Assembly: GCA_016933025.1 (NCBI GenBank)
Contig: JAFGBT010000003.1
Location: 83,153 to 147,152, forward strand
Source of the DNA: Spirochaetota bacterium
GTDB taxonomy: Bacteria > Spirochaetota > UBA4802 > UBA5550
Direction: 5' to 3'
Length of the DNA stretch: 64,000 bases
The position numbers and the translations under genes are program-made. Below the pieces are notes generated by a model. It made no database searches. It was not told the DNA's origin and saw only the letters and a program-made list of their open reading frames with translations. Each line of letters begins with the position of its first letter. Position 1 is the first letter of the stretch. Of the stretch, positions 60,415 through 64,000 are shown one piece after another.

Positions 60415-60636
60415 ATGCAGTCGGCTTCGTTTACGGAGTTTCGAAACAACGCGAAGCGGTTTTTTGATATGGTTGAAAGAGGCGAGAGCATAGAAATCTA
60501 TCGCCATGGCATGCCGGTTGCCATGCTAATCCCCGTGAAGAAACGGGATAAGGCGCGACTTTCCGCGACCAAACCTTTAAAAATCCCCGGCGTCAGTCTG
60601 TCGCAGGCGATTCTTGCCGAGCGTGATGAAAAGTAA
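60415..60636 (+). CDS. Antitoxin of Phd/YefM family
   Basis: A 73-residue protein with the Phd/YefM N-terminal DNA-binding fold: ASFTEFRNNAKRFFDMVERGESIEIYRHG (shown here as the typical pattern of helix, turn and strand) followed by MPVAMLIPV. The C-terminal tail is disordered-like (KPLKIPGVSLSQAILAE), as in antitoxins that wrap their toxin. AAGGAG is 8 nt upstream. The stop TAA is directly followed by the ATG of the PIN toxin. Confidence 0.88.
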   Translation: MQSASFTEFRNNAKRFFDMVERGESIEIYRHGMPVAMLIPVKKRDKARLSATKPLKIPGVSLSQAILAERDEK

Positions 60637-61050
60637 ATGAAAGTTTTCATCGACTCTTCCGCACTTGTGAAGCGCTATATCGAAGAGCCCGGAAGCAGTC
60701 GCGTGGGTGAATTGATTGGGAAGGCGAAGGAGGTTGCCGTCTGCATTGTCTGCGTTCCCGAGGTACTATCGGCATGCAACCGATTGGTTCGTGAAAAGAG
60801 GATCGATTCTAAACAGTATGAATGGATAAAAAAAGAGTTCCTCCTCGATTTGGGGGAATTGATGATGATAGACATTACAAGCGAAGTGATTATCAGATCG
60901 ATCCAGTGTTTGGAAAAAGGTGCTCTGCGGAGCCTTGATGCCTTGCATATTGCTTCTGCGATTGAGTATAAATGCGGCTTGTTTGTGACCGGCGATCAAC
61001 GGCAAATGAATATAGCCGATGCAATGAAATTGAAAATTGAAGTGGTGTGA
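60637..61050 (+). CDS. vapC: VapC-type PIN-domain toxin
   Basis: A 137-residue PIN ribonuclease. The acidic site residues are present: D6 (FIDSSALVKRY), E in VPEVLSA (about residue 42), D in SLDALHIA (about 100) and D in TGDQRQ (about 118). VapC toxins cut tRNA or rRNA. It starts right after the antitoxin stop with no spacer, which is typical. Pairing a Phd-type antitoxin with a PIN toxin is common. Confidence 0.9.
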   Translation: MKVFIDSSALVKRYIEEPGSSRVGELIGKAKEVAVCIVCVPEVLSACNRLVREKRIDSKQYEWIKKEFLLDLGELMMIDITSEVIIRSIQCLEKGALRSLDALHIASAIEYKCGLFVTGDQRQMNIADAMKLKIEVV

Positions 61051-61105
61051 TTATTACGTCTGTTTAATATTCAGGAAAATACGGCCACACCGGGAGCGCT
61101 CGATT

Positions 61106-61239
61106 CGACACAAGGCCTATTACTTATGCTGAGCCCTTCGACTCTGCTCAGGACAAGCTTGTCGAAGCATCCACAGTAAGTTTGGCATACCGACAGGGCC
61201 CTGGCAAGCAACAAGTTCTGGACAGGCGTGTTAAAATTT
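61106..61239 (+). repeat. Dispersed repeat, copy 1 (134 bp)
   Basis: Closely similar to 63559-63668 in the same orientation, from CGACACAAGGCCTATTACTT to GTGTTAAAATTT, but with 24 extra bases that complete a CTTCGAC/GTCGAAG inverted repeat (around 61137-61168). That palindrome belongs to a kind of TTCGACxxxCTCAGG element often seen in bacteria. The extra bases keep the reading frame, and the unit reads as open in both copies. Confidence 0.85.
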
Positions 61240-61291
61240 ATTGAAATTTTTCTACAGGCTCGTTACAGCGAACAAGGAAACAGGACTGCTA

Positions 61292-62923
61292 ATGAAATAC
61301 GCGATAAGACTCTCCCTTTTCGCAATAGCGATATTCAGCATAATGAGTTACTGGGGGATAAGGGCGCCGGATGGCGAGATTGTTTTTAGAACAACACAAG
61401 CGCTTGCGACCCGGGGAACTTTTGAAGTATCGGGAATGCTAACAACCTGGAAGGGATTCGGGCTTCCCGAAGGCAAAGACGGGAAGCGCTATTCACTCTT
61501 CGGTCCAGGTGAGGCGATCGCCGCTGTTCCTCTGTATAAAATTGCCGAATTAATCAATTCAACCGAATGGTATTTTAATGCCGGGTCTCTGGTCGGCATA
61601 AGCCACTACACAGATGATGATGGACTGACACATTTCATCAACGAAGAAATCCCTCAAGATCTCGAACCTCAAGCATTGCGAATGATAGTGAGCGTATTCA
61701 ACATCCTCATGGCTTCATTGTGCGTTTTCATGTTTTTCTTAACAATAAAAGCGTTAACTGGGTCTGATCATGCCGCATTATTTACCGGCATTTTATTTGC
61801 TTTTGGCTCTCTCATTTTCCCCTATTCAGGAACGTTTTTCAGCGAGTTATTAGCGATCTTCTTCGTGATGCTGTCCTTTTACATGCTTTTATATAACAAA
61901 GTAATCAACACCACTCACAGCAGACTGTGCCTTCTATTATCCGGCTTTTCCCTCGGATTGGCCGCGGCAACGCACATAACGGCCATTCTATTTGCACCAT
62001 TCTTTTGCATTTATGGCGCATTCCCGGACAGGAATGATGCGCAATCTTCAGGTGAAGGACAACGCCCAAACCAGCCGCGCGTTAAAACGAGTTATTATCA
62101 ATCTATTCGCCATTATTTGCGGGAAATCACACCCGAAAATATTAAAGCCATCCTGATCAATGGATTAATATTTACGGCAGGCTTTATGCCAATACTCTCG
62201 TTGATCGGATATTTTAACTTCATACGGTTCGATTCCGTGCTTGAAACAGGACATACACTTAACGTTACATCTCAGTTTGGATATGGCGTATTTGTCGCTC
62301 CATGGAGAGGGTTGCGGGGCCTGCTTATAAGTCCCGGCAAAGGCCTGCTCTTTTTTTGTCCCGCGATTATACTGGGTCTCATCGCATGGCGTCCATTCCA
62401 CATAAAACACCGTTTGTTATCATTCACTATGCTTGCAGCAGCATTGACGAGATTAATATTTATAGCAACACGAAGCGACTGGCACGGGGGATTCGGCGTT
62501 GGGCCAAGGCTTCTGATTGTGCTTATTCCTTTCCTTATGCTGCCCATAGGCGAATGGGTCGGCAAAATGATAAATGTTAAGAATGTTAAGGCAATCTTTT
62601 ATTTCACTCTAATATCTCTTATCTGTATCGCGCAGCAAATTTACTTTTCGTTAGGTGAGATATTTTCGTATTTTCATATCATCAAATGGTATGGTATCAA
62701 TCATGGAGTGAACGTTTTTGAGGGCAACCGATTATATATGAGCTGGGATTTTTCCCCATTGCTTTATCTTTTAAATGGGAGGCGCGGGCCGTTGCTGTTG
62801 AATACAATCGATATTAATAATTATGCATTATGGTTATTGCTTATCGGAGGGACAGCGCTATTGCTATTGCTCCTGTATCTATCTGTACGAAAAAACATTC
62901 CGTCAAAGGTTGTTGAAAAATAA
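61292..62923 (+). CDS. Multi-pass membrane protein, GT-C glycosyltransferase-like
   Basis: A 543-residue membrane protein with about 11-12 helices. ATG 61292 is preceded by an AGGA at 7 nt; a TTG at 61241 would start at the edge of the repeat and is less likely. The N-terminal loop after the first helix has DGEIVFRTTQALATRG and a long hydrophilic extracytoplasmic region, as in GT39/GT83-like (GT-C) enzymes that use polyprenyl-phosphate sugars. There are no firm catalytic motifs, so the assignment is by topology. It lies with an SMR-type gene between two repeat copies, suggesting envelope glycan modification. Confidence 0.68.
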   Translation: MKYAIRLSLFAIAIFSIMSYWGIRAPDGEIVFRTTQALATRGTFEVSGMLTTWKGFGLPEGKDGKRYSLFGPGEAIAAVPLYKIAELINSTEWYFNAGSLVGISHYTDDDGLTHFINEEIPQDLEPQALRMIVSVFNILMASLCVFMFFLTIKALTGSDHAALFTGILFAFGSLIFPYSGTFFSELLAIFFVMLSFYMLLYNKVINTTHSRLCLLLSGFSLGLAAATHITAILFAPFFCIYGAFPDRNDAQSSGEGQRPNQPRVKTSYYQSIRHYLREITPENIKAILINGLIFTAGFMPILSLIGYFNFIRFDSVLETGHTLNVTSQFGYGVFVAPWRGLRGLLISPGKGLLFFCPAIILGLIAWRPFHIKHRLLSFTMLAAALTRLIFIATRSDWHGGFGVGPRLLIVLIPFLMLPIGEWVGKMINVKNVKAIFYFTLISLICIAQQIYFSLGEIFSYFHIIKWYGINHGVNVFEGNRLYMSWDFSPLLYLLNGRRGPLLLNTIDINNYALWLLLIGGTALLLLLLYLSVRKNIPSKVVEK

Positions 62924-63159
62924 AATTGTCCCAATAATGGACATCCTGCGGGCAGCGCAAAAAAATGCGAAAAGCAATTTGAAATCGGTTATGTTAGATT
63001 TTTACAGGAAGCTACTCGTATTATGCGTTCGTGGAGGGACGAGCAAGGCGGCCACTCCCGTTGCCTGCGCCTTTCCCGATTCTTCCCTAAATAATCAGGT
63101 TATGAAATCCAGCCTATATCTGCTTCGTGCAAATAATGAATATTCGCAGAGGGTGCATC

Positions 63160-63504
63160 ATGCAAAAAAGTATCGTGTATCTTTTATTATCAATTGTATT
63201 CAATGTTTCGGCCAATTATGTATTAAAGGCATACGCGGCGGAGAAAGGCCGGCCTTTTCTTGATATCCTGTCAAGCCCGCCGATATATATGGGTGCTGCT
63301 CTTTTCGGTATAAACTTCCTGTTTTACACCAGGGCGCTCCAGACATTGAATATATCAACCGCCTATCCTGTCGTAGTCGGGATGAGCACCATCATGATAA
63401 TAGCATTATCATACTTTTTCCTGAATGAAAGACTGGCCGTTGTCCAGGTCTGCGGCATCGGCCTGGTAATTGCAGGTCTCGCTCTTATTCATGTTAAAAT
63501 GTAG
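63160..63504 (+). CDS. SMR/EmrE-family small membrane transporter
   Basis: A 114-residue protein with four membrane helices. ATG 63160 has GAGGG 6 nt upstream; the in-frame ATG at 63127 is an alternative. It shows the SMR pattern: FNVSANYVLKAYA in helix 1, ALFGINFLFYTRALQTLNIS, and STAYPVVVGMSTIMIIALSYFFLNE. Members are multidrug exporters, guanidinium exporters, or halves of undecaprenyl-linked sugar flippases (ArnE/ArnF). The charged residue in helix 1 expected of EmrE (Glu14) is absent here, which favours a flippase-like role. It follows the GT-C-like gene by 236 nt. Confidence 0.75.
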   Translation: MQKSIVYLLLSIVFNVSANYVLKAYAAEKGRPFLDILSSPPIYMGAALFGINFLFYTRALQTLNISTAYPVVVGMSTIMIIALSYFFLNERLAVVQVCGIGLVIAGLALIHVKM

Positions 63505-63558
63505 TGTCTCAATATTTATCATTTAGGAAAAATGGTCCTTGTATTACCTGAGGCCATG

Positions 63559-63668
63559 CGACACAAGGCCTATTACTTGTGATGAGCCTGTCGAAGCATC
63601 CGCCGAAAGTATGGCACACCGGAAGGGCTCTGGCAAGCAAAAAGTTCTGGACAGGGGTGTTAAAATTT
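63559..63668 (+). repeat. Dispersed repeat, copy 2 (110 bp)
   Basis: Direct copy of 61106-61239 lacking the 24 base palindromic insert. Identity is high at both ends (20 of 20 bases at the start; ...CTGGCAAGCA...AAGTTCTGGACAGG near the end). The two copies bracket the GT-C-like and SMR genes, 2.4 kb apart. Confidence 0.85.
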
Positions 63669-63675
63669 TTTTCTC

Positions 63676-63753
63676 TGCAGGGCTGCCGCCCTGCACCCGC
63701 CGCAAGCGCCGGGCACGATGCCCGGCGATGCGAGGACAGCGCACGACGCGCTG
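63676..63753. repeat. Three consecutive GC-rich hairpins
   Basis: TGCAGGGC-TGCC-GCCCTGCA (63676-63695), CGCCGGGC-ACGAT-GCCCGGCG (63707-63727) and CAGCGC-ACGAC-GCGCTG (63737-63753). They directly follow repeat copy 2 and contrast with the AT-rich surroundings. No protein gene is supported between 63505 and the window end. Confidence 0.75.
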
Positions 63754-64000
63754 CCGCAGCGAAAACCAGAAGGTCTATGATAGACTCTTCAAAAACATGG
63801 AAGCTCCAACTGAATCCGAAAAAAGCACCTACGTAATGCGAGTACAAATATAAACCATATATAGCCTGTCCCGGCGATTGAGGGACCGCGCAGGGGGGTG
63901 AAGGGGGGATTCGCGCGTGGGAGTGTTGACAAACTCAAAGAGAAATAAATTAATTGAAAATTATATGGAGACATAACAAATATGTAAGAAAATAATCAAA

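Noticed and set aside
62924..63159. Frame continuing past the GT-C-like gene into the SMR gene
   Set aside because: It is a shifted frame across the 3' end and the gap, with no family resemblance.
63539..63853. 104-codon frame over repeat copy 2 and the hairpins
   Set aside because: It is formed by the repeat and GC-rich hairpins; several other frames over the same stretch are equally open, and there is no ribosome binding site.

Overview
The window reads as a chromosomal segment of a double-membraned bacterium, most likely a member of the Spirochaetota. The evidence is indirect: a SpiroCoCo-like membrane-anchored coiled-coil protein at the left edge, three SpoIIE-type (PP2C) phosphatases of which two carry spirochaete-style 7TMR-DISM sensor halves, LPP20-like lipoproteins, permissive lipoboxes, and several exported proteins I could not assign to any common family. 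Mla, Ccm, HtrA and periplasmic amidase genes imply an outer membrane. About 60 protein genes are supported. I see no rRNA, tRNA, CRISPR array or intact insertion sequence.

Layout. 1-5.2 kb: the conserved rpmH-rnpA-yidD-yidC-khpB-mnmE block often found near oriC, read rightward, with a coiled-coil gene diverging on the left. 5.4-12.2 kb: a 597-residue unrecognised protein, an MnmD-like tRNA methyltransferase, a B12-radical SAM enzyme, an acylphosphatase, and a leftward trpR-trpB2 operon with a tandem palindromic operator candidate. 12.5-16.7 kb: two tandem 7TMR-DISM/SpoIIE phosphatases. 16.7-20.5 kb: nadK-recN-metallopeptidase (leftward) and an orphan HPt protein. 20.5-26.7 kb: a leftward operon of a lipoprotein followed by ccmABCDEF, with an unusual CcmE that has CxxxY instead of HxxxY. 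27-30 kb: rplM-rpsI, recX, a third SpoIIE phosphatase. 30-38 kb: epimerase, AAA ATPase, alaS, clpB. 38-45 kb: hybrid histidine kinase, thiolase, CheX-like protein, solute symporter and glycerate kinase. 45-53 kb: exported and cell-envelope proteins, including a closely packed amidase/HtrA/small exported protein run followed by a giant DUF3857-like protein whose transglutaminase site is degenerate. 53-60 kb: a 33-residue basic protein, MlaD, RadA, glycerophosphodiesterase, a Cys-rich protein, aconitase, an RRM protein.

60-64 kb is an accessory tail that is more AT-rich by eye: a Phd/PIN toxin-antitoxin pair with a TGTACA operator, then a membrane glycosyltransferase-like gene and an SMR-type flippase/transporter gene bracketed by two copies of a 110-134 bp repeat, then three GC-rich hairpins.

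How the genes work together: the left end serves translation and membrane insertion; the ccm operon matures c-type cytochromes; the phosphatases, HPt, hybrid kinase and CheX-like proteins are signalling parts without local partners; the 46-53 kb cluster looks devoted to envelope maintenance. Many promoters follow a TTGACA plus 16 nt plus TATTTT-like pattern. The most interesting items are the CxxxY CcmE, the envelope cluster with the dead transglutaminase, the trpR operator, the 33-residue protein with its leader, and the repeat-bracketed cassette.
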